Part shown: piece by piece, positions 10,000 through 19,123 of the stretch
Layout of the letters: each line of letters opens with the position of its first letter
How positions within the stretch are numbered: the stretch's first letter is position 1
DNA from: Candidatus Binatia bacterium
GTDB taxonomy: Bacteria; Desulfobacterota; Binatia; UBA12015
DNA length: 64,000 nucleotides
Assembly (NCBI GenBank): GCA_036563615.1
Contig: DATCMB010000021.1
Location: forward strand, 124,001 to 188,000
Direction: 5' to 3'
The notes under the pieces: model-generated
Databases searched by the model: none
Told to the model about the DNA's origin: nothing
Seen by the model: the letters and a program-made list of their open reading frames with translations, nothing else
Made by a program: the position numbers and the translations under genes

Positions 10000-10610
10000 T
10001 CCCGCTCCAGGCGCGCGACGGTCGTGAGCCGTCCCCACACGCCGCCCTCCTGCTCGACCATGCGCTCGCACGCGCGACGGATCTCGGGATCGAAGGTCGA
10101 GATCGCGTCGCGCACGTAGTCGCACGCGAAGCCGCGATCGACCGCCTCGCGCAGCGTCGTGTGCACGCAGACGTCGGCCGTCACGCCGGCGATCGCGAGC
10201 CGTCGGATGCCACGCGCGCGCAGCAGGAGCTCGAGGTGGCTCTTGCAGAACGCGCCGTACGTCGACTTGTCGATCACCGGCTCGTGCGCGAGCGGGGCGA
10301 GCGGCGCGATGATGTCGTGCCCCGGCTCGCCGCGGATGAGAAGGCGTCCGAGCGGACCCGGGCTGCCGATCTCGGCGCCCGCGCGACGCGAGCGCTCGAG
10401 CTTCGTCGGATCGCAGTCCGAGAGGTCGGGCGCGTAGCCCTCGCGCGTGTGGACGACGAGCAGCCCCGCGCGGCGCGCGGCTTCGAGCAGACGGCGCGCG
10501 TGCGGCACGATCGGACGCACCCAGTCGACGCCGCCCGCGTGGTCGGCGTAGCCGCCGCGCTCGCAGAAGTCGCGCTGGAAGTCGATCATCAGAAGCGCCG
10601 TGTCGGACAC
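9987..10610 (-). CDS. Isochorismatase-like cysteine hydrolase, biuret hydrolase-like
   Basis: A 207-residue cysteine hydrolase with the D-K-C triad of the family: LLMIDFQRDF (Asp), EPVIDKSTYGAF (Lys) and TADVCVHTTLREA (Cys). The stretch HTREGYAPDLSD, then RLLIRGEPGHDII, resembles biuret amidohydrolases and their close kin more than isochorismatase or nicotinamidase. Biuret hydrolase makes allophanate, the substrate of the allophanate hydrolase encoded 14 kb away. The Gln reported as important near the C-terminal QGG in biuret hydrolase is shifted here (EQEGG), so the substrate is uncertain. I chose GTG at 10610 because homology starts there; the open frame continues upstream to 10724 without family-like sequence. 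Confidence 0.8.
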   Translation of the reverse strand: MSDTALLMIDFQRDFCERGGYADHAGGVDWVRPIVPHARRLLEAARRAGLLVVHTREGYAPDLSDCDPTKLERSRRAGAEIGSPGPLGRLLIRGEPGHDIIAPLAPLAHEPVIDKSTYGAFCKSHLELLLRARGIRRLAIAGVTADVCVHTTLREAVDRGFACDYVRDAISTFDPEIRRACERMVEQEGGVWGRLTTVARLEREWLG

Positions 10611-10771
10611 GGGCGAGCCGTTCAGCGAAGGGCTTGCGTCGTGCACCGCGGGCGTGCGGTCGCAACGTCGGTGCCAGCGTTCTCGTGCGCAGTGTCGAGG
10701 CGCGCGGGTCGGCGCGGCGCTCACGATGCGGGCAGGCGCTCAGCGAACGTGCAGCGTGCATGCGAAGAAGA

Positions 10772-11683
10772 ATGACCGCACGCCGCACGATGCGCGCGGC
10801 ACGACGCCTGCATCGCGTGGCGCGCGTGACCGGTTCCGGCCCCGACCCGTCCGCGCGCGCGACCCTTGATGCGCCGCCGCGCGTCCCGCTCGAGCTCTGC
10901 GGCCTCTGGCGACGCGTCTCCTACGAGCGTCCGGACGCGCCACCCGACACGACGACGCGCGTTTACTGGCTGCAGACGCCGACGCTCTACGTCGACCTGC
11001 GCGTGCCGGCCGCGCGCGACGTCGGCGCCTGCGGCGCGGGCGCGCGCCTCGAGGAGCTGAGCGACGCGCTGCTCGCGACGCTCGCAACGCAGGAAGGCTT
11101 CGCCGGCTGGACGTCGCTCGAAGGGAACCTCTGCCGCTGGCACCGCGACATCGACTTCCAGCCGCCGAGCGGCGTTCCCGACGAGGGACGGCTCGAGATC
11201 GACGGCGACTGCATCGTCGAGCACGGCGTGCACGTGCCGTATCGCGAGGTCTGGCGGCGCGTGCCGGGCAGCACGGGCGACTGGCTCGCCGGGCGTGCGG
11301 TCGGCGACGCCGCGAGCGGCGGGCGCACGACCTACCTCGTCGCCGGCGGCGACTGGTTTCTCTACGCGCGCTCGCGGCGCTCGCGGGAGCTGCCGCGCAC
11401 AGATTCACTCGCCGACCTGATCGCGGCGCGTACGCTCGAGCGCGCAGAGCTCGTCGAGCTGCTCGACTTCGAGATCTCGCTCGGACGCCGCGACGGCGGC
11501 GCGCAGCCGTGGCAGATCGTGCTGTCGACGCTGCCGTTTCGCGAGGGCGCGACGCTCGCGCCGGTCGTTCGAAGGTCGGTCGCGCGCGACGCGCGCGAGC
11601 CGTGCGAGGCGCGCGACGCCGAAGGCCCGTGCGACGCGCGCGGCGCAAGAACGCGACGCACACGCGAGGCGACCGATGGCTGA
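10772..11683 (+). CDS. Conserved protein of unknown function, possibly HRI1/calycin-like
   Basis: The core from about 10870 reads LCGLWRRVSYERPDAPPD, YWLQTPTLYVDLRVPA, CRWHRDIDFQPPSGVPDEGR and YREVWRR. This 'W-R...Y-V-D-R-P...F-G-W...C-W-R-D-F-Q-P' arrangement is reminiscent of the HRI1 family of calycin-like beta barrels, but I am not certain. The last ~40 residues are low-complexity Arg/Ala-rich. Several ATGs (10760, 10772, 10790) could be the start; none has a clear ribosome-binding site, and 10772 is a compromise. Its end overlaps the start of the next SDR by 8 bases, so the two are probably co-transcribed. Confidence 0.55.
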   Translation: MTARRTMRAARRLHRVARVTGSGPDPSARATLDAPPRVPLELCGLWRRVSYERPDAPPDTTTRVYWLQTPTLYVDLRVPAARDVGACGAGARLEELSDALLATLATQEGFAGWTSLEGNLCRWHRDIDFQPPSGVPDEGRLEIDGDCIVEHGVHVPYREVWRRVPGSTGDWLAGRAVGDAASGGRTTYLVAGGDWFLYARSRRSRELPRTDSLADLIAARTLERAELVELLDFEISLGRRDGGAQPWQIVLSTLPFREGATLAPVVRRSVARDAREPCEARDAEGPCDARGARTRRTREATDG

Positions 11684-12416
11684 GCTCGACGGCAAGCGCG
11701 TCCTCGTCACCGGAACCTCGCGCGGCATCGGCGCCGCGATCGCGCGCCTGTTCTGCGCCGAGGGCGCGACCGTGCGCGGGCTCGACCGCGCCGCACCACA
11801 CGACGCGATCGCCGGCGACTTCCGCGCCTGCACGGTCGACCTGCGCGACGCGGCGGCGACCGCGCGCACGGTCGACGCGGTGCTCGCCGAGCTCGGGGCG
11901 GTCGACGTGCTGGTCAACAACGCGGCGATCCTGCCGTTCCGCTTCATCGAGGAGACCGACGACGCGACCCTCGAGGACGTCGTCGCGGTGAACTTCCTCG
12001 CCCTCTACCGGCTCTGCCGGCAGCTTTATCCGACGATGCGCGCGCGGCGCGCGGGGACGATCGTCAACGTCGCTTCCGAGCTCGCGCTGGTCGGGCTCGC
12101 GGGCTACACCGCGTACTGCGGCGCGAAGGGCGCGGTGCTGGCGTTCACGCGCGCGCTCGCGCTCGAGGCGGCGCCCTACGGCGTGCGCGTCAACGCGCTC
12201 TGCCCGGGTCCGACCGACACCGAGATGATGGCGCGCGAGCTCGCCGCGGCGCCGTCGCCGGATCGGGCGCGCGAGGAGATGCTCTCCAGCGTGCCGCTCG
12301 GACGCCTCGCGCGCCCCGAGGAGATCGCGCAGGCGGCGCTGTTTCTCGCGAGCGACCGCGCGAGCTTCGTGCACGGCGCGACGATCGTGGTCGACGGCGG
12401 CCGCACGACGATCTGA
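11676..12416 (+). CDS. SDR family oxidoreductase
   Basis: Classical SDR of 246 residues with the full set of motifs: VTGTSRGIGAAIA, NNAAI, Ser in NVASELAL, YCGAK (Tyr/Lys) and the PGPTDTEM loop, ending VVDGGRTTI as in FabG-like enzymes. Likely reduces or oxidises a keto/hydroxy group with NAD(P)(H). It overlaps the preceding unknown gene by 8 bases and converges on the ABC transporter ATPase. Confidence 0.85.
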   Translation: MAELDGKRVLVTGTSRGIGAAIARLFCAEGATVRGLDRAAPHDAIAGDFRACTVDLRDAAATARTVDAVLAELGAVDVLVNNAAILPFRFIEETDDATLEDVVAVNFLALYRLCRQLYPTMRARRAGTIVNVASELALVGLAGYTAYCGAKGAVLAFTRALALEAAPYGVRVNALCPGPTDTEMMARELAAAPSPDRAREEMLSSVPLGRLARPEEIAQAALFLASDRASFVHGATIVVDGGRTTI

Positions 12417-12553
12417 GGCGAGCGAGCGACGCGCCGAGGAGAGCGCGCGCTCGCGTCACTCTCAGCCGTGGCGCGCCGAGACGGCGCGCGACACGCGCGC
12501 GGCTGGCGTCCACTCCACTCCCACCGCTACGGCAACGCCAGGCCGCGCGCGCG

Positions 12554-13411
12554 TCACGCGCCCGCTTGTGCTCCCTGCCGATCGAACATCTTGCGCAGCA
12601 ACCGCTCGCGCGTGCCGGTCTCGGAGCGCGACTCGTGCAGCAGCGCGACGATCTCGCGCTTGAGCCGCATGAACTCCGGGTCGAGCCGTTGCTCGACGGT
12701 GCGCGGCTGCGGCAGGTCGACGCGCAGCTGCGCGCGCACGCGACCCGGACGCGGCGACATCACGATGATGCGGTCGGAGAGGAAGATCGCCTCGTCGACG
12801 TCGTGCGTGACGAAGACGATCGTCTTCCGCCAGTGCAGACGCACGAGCAGCAGCAGCTCCTGCATCTCCTCGCGCGTCTGCGCGTCGAGCGCGCCGAACG
12901 GCTCGTCCATCAAGAGCACGGACGGATCGTTGGCGAGCGCGCGCGCGATCGCGACCCGCTGCTTCATGCCGCCCGAGAGCTCGCGCGGGTAGGCGTTGTG
13001 GAAGTCGCCGAGACCCATGAGGTCGAGCAGCGCGTAGACGCGCTCGATCCGCGCCATCACCTCGGCGACGCTGCCGTCGAGCGCGTGGTTCACCTTCAGC
13101 GTGCTCGCAAAGCGCGTGTTCTCGAGCACGGTGAGCCAGGGAAAGAGCGTGTAGTTCTGGAACACCATGCCGCGGTCGGGGCCGGGCTCGCACACCTCGC
13201 GGCCGTCGAGCAGGATCGAACCCGCGCTCGCGTCCTCGAGGCCGGCGATGATGTAGAGCAGCGTCGACTTGCCGCAGCCCGACGGTCCGACGAGCGAGAC
13301 GAACTCGCCGTCGTCGACCGTGAACGACGTCGGCGCCAGCGCCTGCGTCGTCTTGTTCTTGGTCGCAAAGACCTTCTCGATCCCGCGGATCTCGAGCTTG
13401 ACGTCACCCAC
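12554..13411 (-). CDS. ABC transporter ATP-binding protein (nitrate/taurine/urea-carboxylase-region type)
   Basis: A 285-residue ATPase: Walker A VGPSGCGKST (residues ~41-50), Q-loop VFQNYTLFPW, signature LSGGMKQR, Walker B VLLMDEPFGALD and H-loop FVTHDVDEA. The family is the SsuB/TauB/NrtD group, whose importers bring in taurine, nitrate, sulfonates or, next to urea/guanidine carboxylase genes, nitrogen compounds. It is the last gene of the binding protein-permease-ATPase unit; 9 bases separate it from the permease. The C-terminal tail (RLLRKMFDRQ) is slightly longer than in SsuB. Confidence 0.88.
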   Translation of the reverse strand: MGDVKLEIRGIEKVFATKNKTTQALAPTSFTVDDGEFVSLVGPSGCGKSTLLYIIAGLEDASAGSILLDGREVCEPGPDRGMVFQNYTLFPWLTVLENTRFASTLKVNHALDGSVAEVMARIERVYALLDLMGLGDFHNAYPRELSGGMKQRVAIARALANDPSVLLMDEPFGALDAQTREEMQELLLLVRLHWRKTIVFVTHDVDEAIFLSDRIIVMSPRPGRVRAQLRVDLPQPRTVEQRLDPEFMRLKREIVALLHESRSETGTRERLLRKMFDRQGAQAGA

Positions 13412-13420
13412 GGCGCCTCC

Positions 13421-14335
13421 TCACCTCGCCGTCGCCGCCCAGCGGAAGAAGCGCCGGTGAAGCGCGCGGAAGACCATGTCCAGCGTGAGGCCGATGATCC
13501 CGAGCAGCAGCAGGTAGACGAAGATGCGCGGCGTCTGCAGGTAGCGCGAGAACTTGAGGATGCGGTAGCCCAGACCCTCGTTCGCGGCGACCAGCTCCGC
13601 GACCACGAGGTACGTCCACGCCCAGCCGTTGCACAGCCGCAGCGCGTCGAACACGCCCGGCAGCGCCGCCGGCCACAGCACCTTGCCGATGATCTCGCTG
13701 CGCTTGGCGCCGAGCGTGTAGCTCACCTGCACGAGCTCGTACGGCACGCGCCGCACCTCGTCGGCGACCATCAGCACCATCTGGAAGTACGTGCCGGCGA
13801 AGATCAGCATGACCTTCGGCAGCTCGCCGATGCCGAACAGCACCATCATCAGCGGGATCAGCGCCGGCACCGGGATGTAGCGCACGAATTCCGAGAGCGG
13901 CTGGATCAGCCCCTCGCCGACCTTGAACGAGCCGATCAGGATGCCGATCGGGATCGCGATCAGCGCCGACAGCGCGAAGCCCGCGGTGACGCGGAAGAAG
14001 CTCACCTTGACGTCGGTCCAGATCGCGCCGTCGCCGAGGAAGCCGAGCGCCGCCTCCCACACCTTCTCCGGCGCCGGCACGAAGACCGGGTTCACGAATG
14101 GCTGGTGGCTGACCCACTGCCAGAAGAGGAAGGCCGCGAGGAAGCTCAGCGCCGCGAGCCCGAGGTACGCGGGCCGCGGGATGTCGCGCCGCAGCGCGAA
14201 CCAGCGGGTGCGTCGCACCGCTCGCGCCGGCGCGTCGGCCTGCGCGGGCGGCGGCGCGGCGACGGCCGGCGTGCTCGCCCCCGCGGTCAAGACCACCCCG
14301 ACGTCGTCCCTGCGCATCTGCGGCAGTCCCGCCAT
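13421..14335 (-). CDS. ABC transporter permease
   Basis: A 304-residue inner-membrane permease of the SsuC/TauC/NrtB type. After an unusually long cytoplasmic N-terminus (~50 residues, Ala/Pro-rich) come about six hydrophobic helices. The EAA-type loop that docks the ATPase is around LGAKRSEIIGKVLWPAALPGVFDALR. GPSG-type features belong to its partner ATPase. It sits between binding-protein and ATPase genes at 9-base spacings. Confidence 0.87.
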   Translation of the reverse strand: MAGLPQMRRDDVGVVLTAGASTPAVAAPPPAQADAPARAVRRTRWFALRRDIPRPAYLGLAALSFLAAFLFWQWVSHQPFVNPVFVPAPEKVWEAALGFLGDGAIWTDVKVSFFRVTAGFALSALIAIPIGILIGSFKVGEGLIQPLSEFVRYIPVPALIPLMMVLFGIGELPKVMLIFAGTYFQMVLMVADEVRRVPYELVQVSYTLGAKRSEIIGKVLWPAALPGVFDALRLCNGWAWTYLVVAELVAANEGLGYRILKFSRYLQTPRIFVYLLLLGIIGLTLDMVFRALHRRFFRWAATAR

Positions 14336-14344
14336 CGTCTCACG

Positions 14345-15331
14345 TCACTTCTTCAGCGCCTGGACGAACTTCGGCTCGAGCGCGGCGCCGTAGTCGGGGA
14401 TCTCCTTGATCTGATCCATCTTCTTCAGGAACTCGGCGATCGTCTTGCCGCTGCCGTAGAGCGAGGTGTTGTCGTCGCGCTTCTCGAAGCCGTTCAGGTT
14501 GGCCTCGAGGTCGAAGAACTTCGTGCCGGGGAGGAAGGCCTTGTATTCCGACGGCGGCTGCTCGACGACCTTCGCCATGATCGCGACCGCCTCGTCCTCG
14601 TTGTTGCGGATGAAGTCGACGATCTCGAAGAACGACTTGACGGCGGCCTGGATGTCCTCTGGGCGCTCCTCGACGACCTTGGCCTGGAACACCGCGAGGT
14701 CCGGGATCAGGCCCGGCATGTCGGCCGAGCTGTAGATCACCTTGCCCTTCCCCTCGCGCTGGATCTGCGCGATCCACGGCTGCCAGATCGCCGCCGCGTC
14801 GAGCTTGCCGGCGATGAACGCGGCGGCCGCGTCCTGCACCGTCAAGTTGGTGTACTTGATGTCGGACTCGGTCATGTCGTTCGCGGCGAGCGCGTTGAGC
14901 AGCATGAAGTGGTCGACGGTGGCGAGCTCGGTGCCGACCGTCTTGCCTTTCAGATCCTTGACGGACTCGATGCCCGGCTTGGCGACGATCGCGTCGTTGC
15001 CGAACGAGTTGTCGAGGATCAGCACGACCTTGAGCGGGATGCCCTCCGAGAGCGGCGCCATCGTATCGCTCCAGGTCTGCAGGTTGCCGTCGAGCTTGCC
15101 GGTGTTCAGCGCGGTCAGCGAGTCGGTGTAGACCGGGAACCAGACGAGCTCGACGTCGACGCCGTTCTTCTCGAAGATCCCCTTCTCCTTGCCGATCTGC
15201 CACGAGGTGAAGCCGGGCCAGTCGCTGTAGCCGATCTTCAGTGGCTCCTTGGCGTGGGCCGCAGGCGCGGCGCCGAGCGTCAGGGCCGCGACGGCGACGC
15301 ACACGGTGGCGAGCGTGATGAGCCTTTTCAT
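14345..15331 (-). CDS. ABC transporter periplasmic binding protein (urea/guanidine-carboxylase-associated type)
   Basis: A 328-residue secreted protein with a Sec signal peptide (MKRLITLATVCVAVAALTLG, cleavage near AHA). The mature part starts KEPLKIGYSDWPGFTSWQIG, typical of NrtA/SsuA/TauA-like proteins. Similar proteins (my recollection of the family) are encoded beside urea carboxylase genes. It probably captures the nitrogen compound used by the neighbouring guanidine operon; this is inference from context. ATG at 15331 has GGAGA upstream. It is followed by permease and ATPase. Confidence 0.82.
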   Translation of the reverse strand: MKRLITLATVCVAVAALTLGAAPAAHAKEPLKIGYSDWPGFTSWQIGKEKGIFEKNGVDVELVWFPVYTDSLTALNTGKLDGNLQTWSDTMAPLSEGIPLKVVLILDNSFGNDAIVAKPGIESVKDLKGKTVGTELATVDHFMLLNALAANDMTESDIKYTNLTVQDAAAAFIAGKLDAAAIWQPWIAQIQREGKGKVIYSSADMPGLIPDLAVFQAKVVEERPEDIQAAVKSFFEIVDFIRNNEDEAVAIMAKVVEQPPSEYKAFLPGTKFFDLEANLNGFEKRDDNTSLYGSGKTIAEFLKKMDQIKEIPDYGAALEPKFVQALKK

Positions 15332-15369
15332 GAGGTCGTCTCCTCTCTGGGTTCGGAAGCGGCGGTGGC

Positions 15370-16734
15370 TCAGAAGAACTTCGCGTAGCGAGCGATCTCC
15401 CAGTCGCTCACGTGCTGGTGGTACTCCTCCCACTCGGCGCGCTTGTACTTGACGAACTCCGCGCACAGCTCCGGACCGAGCACGCGCTCGACGAACGGAT
15501 CGGCTTCGAACGACTCGACCGCTTCACCGAGCGTGCGCGGCAACGGCTGCACGCCGGCCGCGGCGAGCTGCGCGTCGCTGAGCTCGTAGAGGTTCTCGGC
15601 GTGGGGCTCGCCGGGATCCAGCCCCTCCCGGATCCCTTCGAGCCCCGCCGCCAGACACAGCGCCGACGCGAGATACGGATTCATCGACGAGTCGGCGTTG
15701 CGGCACTCGCAGCGTCCCCCCGCCATCGGGACGCGCAGCGAGTTCGAGCGATTGTTGGTGCCGAACGAGTTGAAGACCGGCGCCCACGAGTAGTAGCTCA
15801 TCGCGCCGCGGCGGATCAGGCGCTTGTAGCTGTTCACCGTCGGCGCGAGCACGGCGCACAGCGCGCGTCCGTGACGCAGGATTCCAGCGATGAACTGGTA
15901 GCCGAGCTTCGAGAGGCCGAGCCCGCGCGGATCCTCGCTCTTCGGCACGGCAAACAAGTTTCGTCCGGTCGAGGTGTCGGCGAGGCTCATGTTGAGGTGC
16001 GCGCCGTTGCCGGTCTTGCCGGCGAACGGCTTCGGCATGAAGGTCGCGACGAGCCCGAGCTCCGACGCGACGTGCCCCGCCATGTGGCGGAAGAACACGT
16101 AGCGATCGGCCATGGTGAGCGCGTCGGTGTAGCCGAAGTCGAACTCGAACTGGCCGTTGCCGTCCTCGTGATCGAACGAGTAGACGTCCCAGCCGAGCTC
16201 GTTCATGTACGTGACCATGCGGTCGAGGAACGGGAACGCGCGCAGCAGACCGCGCACGTCGTAGCAGGGCTTGACGAGATCGTCGGTCGCGTCCGGCACG
16301 ACGAGGCGACCGCCCTCCTCGCGCAGCACGTAGACCTCGCACTCGATGCCGGTGTTGAAGGTGAAGCCCATCGCCTCGGCCTCGGCGAGGACGCGGCGCA
16401 GCACGACGCGCGTGCTCAGCGGATAGGGCTCGCCGTGGAAGTAGTTGTCGGCCGGGATCCAGGCGACGTCCTTGCGCCACGGAATGCGGATCAGGCGGTC
16501 GAGGTCGGGCTGCGCGCTGATCTCGTCGTCGTTCGGCTCCTGCCCGAGGCCGTCGAGCGCGTAGCCGGTGAACAGCTCCGAGCCGTGCATCATGTGCTCG
16601 AAGTGCTCGATCGGAACGCACTTCGCCTTCGGCCGGCCGTGGATGTCGACGTAGGCGCCGATGCAGTAGCGCACGCCCGCGTCGCGCAGCTCCTGCTTCT
16701 TCTTGACGATCGTGTCGCTGGCCTCGGGGCTCAT
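15370..16734 (-). CDS. GlnT/GmaS-type glutamine synthetase family ligase
   Basis: A 454-residue ATP-dependent glutamate-amine ligase. It carries the GS ATP-binding signature in [18 protein letters not shown], the [13 protein letters not shown] metal-site segment and [10 protein letters not shown], and ends [14 protein letters not shown]. These fit the type III/GlnT group, which includes gamma-glutamylmethylamide synthetase (GmaS) for methylamine assimilation, rather than housekeeping GlnA. It would join glutamate to ammonia or a small amine released by the neighbouring enzymes. Its ATG overlaps the stop of the creatininase gene (ATGA), and the ABC binding protein follows after 38 bases. Confidence 0.85.
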   Translation of the reverse strand: MSPEASDTIVKKKQELRDAGVRYCIGAYVDIHGRPKAKCVPIEHFEHMMHGSELFTGYALDGLGQEPNDDEISAQPDLDRLIRIPWRKDVAWIPADNYFHGEPYPLSTRVVLRRVLAEAEAMGFTFNTGIECEVYVLREEGGRLVVPDATDDLVKPCYDVRGLLRAFPFLDRMVTYMNELGWDVYSFDHEDGNGQFEFDFGYTDALTMADRYVFFRHMAGHVASELGLVATFMPKPFAGKTGNGAHLNMSLADTSTGRNLFAVPKSEDPRGLGLSKLGYQFIAGILRHGRALCAVLAPTVNSYKRLIRRGAMSYYSWAPVFNSFGTNNRSNSLRVPMAGGRCECRNADSSMNPYLASALCLAAGLEGIREGLDPGEPHAENLYELSDAQLAAAGVQPLPRTLGEAVESFEADPFVERVLGPELCAEFVKYKRAEWEEYHQHVSDWEIARYAKFF

Positions 16735-17528
16735 CGACGTGCTTCCTCCGCGAAGGAGCCCGCCTCGAGCGGCGGCCTCTCGCGCAGCCCCGCCCGCACC
16801 TGCTCGGTCAGATCGTCGACGATCATCGCGAACAGCTCGCGTCCGAGCTCGACGGTCGCGCCGCTCGGGCTGCCGGTGACGCCGTTCGTGCTCGTGCGGT
16901 TGACGGGGTGCGCGAACAGCAGGCCGCGCGTGCGGTCGGGATCGTCCGCGCTCGCGAGCTCGGAGGCGCGCACGCGCTCCGGGCTCAGCGCCAGGATCAG
17001 CGAAGTCTCGGCGCGGTTCGCGTGCCAGTCCTCGGCGTCGCTCAGGAACGCGCGCCGCACGCGCTCCGACACCGCGCCGACGTCGCGCAGCGCGACCATG
17101 CAGTCGTCGAAGCGCGAGCGCAGCAGCTCGAGCGCGCAGCGCAGCGGCGCGGCGTTGGTCACGTGGCCGTTCACGATCAGGATCCGCCGGAAGCCCGCGC
17201 GGATCGCCCACGATCCGCACTCGAAGACGAGCTGCGCGAGCGTCTGCGGCTCGAGCGACAGCGCGCCCGGCCAGCGGTGCGAGTGCCCGAGCGAGCAGCC
17301 GTAGGGCACCGACGGCAGCACCGGCACGCCGGTGCGCGCCGACACCGCATGCGCGACCGAGGTCGCGGTCACCGTGTCGGTGTCGACCGCGAGGTGCGGA
17401 CCGTGCTGCTCGGTCGAGCCGACGGGCAGGATCACCATGTCCATGCCCGCGTCCCGCAGCGACGCGATCTCGGGCCACGTCAAGTATTGCCAGAGGACGG
17501 GCCGCGGTTCGTGTGAGGACGGGCTCAT
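16731..17528 (-). CDS. Creatininase family amidohydrolase
   Basis: A 265-residue protein with creatininase-fold metal motifs: [19 protein letters not shown] (Glu, His, Asp ligands), [12 protein letters not shown] and [13 protein letters not shown] (His and Glu). Members hydrolyse cyclic or linear amides (creatinine, formamides, the MftE peptide). Creatinine is itself a cyclic guanidine, so placement beside a guanidine operon is suggestive but not proof. Start ATG 17528; open reading continues upstream to 17660 but lacks family-like sequence. It is coupled by ATGA to the GlnT-like gene. Confidence 0.82.
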   Translation of the reverse strand: MSPSSHEPRPVLWQYLTWPEIASLRDAGMDMVILPVGSTEQHGPHLAVDTDTVTATSVAHAVSARTGVPVLPSVPYGCSLGHSHRWPGALSLEPQTLAQLVFECGSWAIRAGFRRILIVNGHVTNAAPLRCALELLRSRFDDCMVALRDVGAVSERVRRAFLSDAEDWHANRAETSLILALSPERVRASELASADDPDRTRGLLFAHPVNRTSTNGVTGSPSGATVELGRELFAMIVDDLTEQVRAGLRERPPLEAGSFAEEARR

Positions 17529-17679
17529 GCGTCGATGGCGTCCCGGCAGCAACTGAGATGCCACCTGCCCGGGCGCGCAGACGCCCGTGGCGCGGGGTTT
17601 CGTCGTGGGTGGTGCATGCGCAAGCGGCAATCGCCGCCCGCATCGCGGGCACGCGCCCACGACGCGGGCAGCGACGTCG

Positions 17680-18864
17680 TCAGCGACGTCCGGTGAGGTG
17701 CTCCATCAGAAGCTCGTCGAAACGGTGCACGCCGAGCTCCTTCTGCGGGAAGAACGGGCCGCGGATGTATCCGGGCGAGTTGGCGACCATCTGCACCTGC
17801 GGCAGGAGATCCATGTCCTCCTGCTGCACCTGGTCGTAGAGCTCACGCAGCGGCTTCAGGTTCTCCTCGGCGAGCGCCTCGGGCGTGTCGGGCACGAGCC
17901 ACTCCCAGCGCACGCGCGTGCGCGTCACCGACTGCGGGTCGACGAGGTAGATGATCACCAGGTTCGGGTTCACGATCCACGCGAAGTTCGGCCAGAAGCT
18001 CATGATCGAGCTGCCGCGCAGCCAGCGCTCGTCCATGTCGAGCTTCATCGTCGCGCGCGGCATGCCGCCGGTGAGCTCCGGGCTGTCGGGCGCGAACGGC
18101 GTGTACTGGCGGTACGAGAAGTCGTGGACCTCGGCGGTGATCAGGTGGTGGCTGTTGTTCCACGACACGTCGTTGGTCCCGTACACCGACTTGTGGACGA
18201 ACGGCTCGTGGTAGAACTCCGCGTTGTTCTCGACGTAGAGCTTCCAGTTCGAGTCGGTGAAGTAGTCCTTGGCGTAGACGCGCTTCCACTCCTCGAAGCG
18301 CACGCCGGCGAAGACCTCGCCGAGGTCGCCCATCTGCTCCGCGAGCGGTCCCGCCGCCGGGTCGAGGTTGACGAAGATGAACGGCCCCCAGGTCTCGAGC
18401 TTCAGGGGTGCCAGGCCGTTGTCCTCCTTGCGGAACCACGGCAGCTTGTCGATGCCGGGCGCGCCGCCGCAGCGTCCTTCCTGATCGAACCACCAGGCGT
18501 GATACGGGCAGGTGAAGATCGACGCCTCGCCGCAGCCCTGCGCGACCGGTGCTGCGCGGTGCGGACAGACGTTGTGGAACGCGCGCAGCGTGCCCTTCTT
18601 GTCGCGCACGACGAGGATCGGGAAGCCGGCGACGCTGGTCGCGACGTACGTGCTCGGAGCGGGCAGCTCGTCGACGTGCGCGACGTAGAGCCAGCGGCGC
18701 GCGAAGAAGCGCGTGCGCTCGAGCTCGAACACCGCGGGGTCGGTGTACATGAACGCGGGGAACGTCCGCGCGTGCTCGATCGGCGTCGGCGTCCAGGTGC
18801 GCAGGTACTCCTCGAAGGTCAGCGGCGGCGCGCTGATGTCGAACGAAGTGGCGAGAGCGACCAT
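17680..18864 (-). CDS. Rieske non-heme iron oxygenase, alpha subunit
   Basis: A 394-residue aromatic-ring-hydroxylating-type oxygenase. The Rieske [2Fe-2S] site is NVCPHRAAP...FTCPYHAWWFD (C-x-H then C-x2-H). The catalytic iron site shows YVENNAEFYHEPFVHKS, with the two His ligands. Related enzymes hydroxylate or demethylate carnitine, stachydrine, glycine betaine and aromatic acids; the substrate is unknown. Neighbours suggest oxidative N-dealkylation (inference). I used ATG at 18864, but a TTG at 18882 in the same frame has GGGGAG at ideal spacing and may be the true start. No reductase gene is adjacent. Confidence 0.83.
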   Translation of the reverse strand: MVALATSFDISAPPLTFEEYLRTWTPTPIEHARTFPAFMYTDPAVFELERTRFFARRWLYVAHVDELPAPSTYVATSVAGFPILVVRDKKGTLRAFHNVCPHRAAPVAQGCGEASIFTCPYHAWWFDQEGRCGGAPGIDKLPWFRKEDNGLAPLKLETWGPFIFVNLDPAAGPLAEQMGDLGEVFAGVRFEEWKRVYAKDYFTDSNWKLYVENNAEFYHEPFVHKSVYGTNDVSWNNSHHLITAEVHDFSYRQYTPFAPDSPELTGGMPRATMKLDMDERWLRGSSIMSFWPNFAWIVNPNLVIIYLVDPQSVTRTRVRWEWLVPDTPEALAEENLKPLRELYDQVQQEDMDLLPQVQMVANSPGYIRGPFFPQKELGVHRFDELLMEHLTGRR

Positions 18865-19123
18865 GCCGCGCGTCGAGAGCAAGTTCCGCTCCCCTGCTGC
18901 GAACCACGCATCTTCTGCGTTTCTGCGACGCGCGCGCGCGTCGCAGCGATCGCGCGTGCTCGACGAAGCAGCGCCCGCTGCCCACGTCGTCGGCGACGCG
19001 CGCGCTGCTCGCGCTTTGATCAGCGTGCGCACGCCGTGAGCAACGCGAGCGCGCGCGACGCTCACGCGAGCGCGCAAAGACGCGCGCTCCGCGGTGGCAT
19101 GCTTCTCGCTCCCACCGCGCGCA

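Noticed and set aside
12417-12553. Bidirectional terminator between the SDR and ABC ATPase genes
   Set aside because: Several short GC palindromes exist (e.g. GAGCGCGCGCTC) but none has a clear loop plus T tract in either direction, and such palindromes are common by chance in this composition.
17529-17679. A second guanidine riboswitch (types II or III) before the creatininase gene
   Set aside because: GC hairpins with ACGG/ACGC loops occur, but neither the paired ACGR hairpins of type II nor the type III core could be aligned convincingly.
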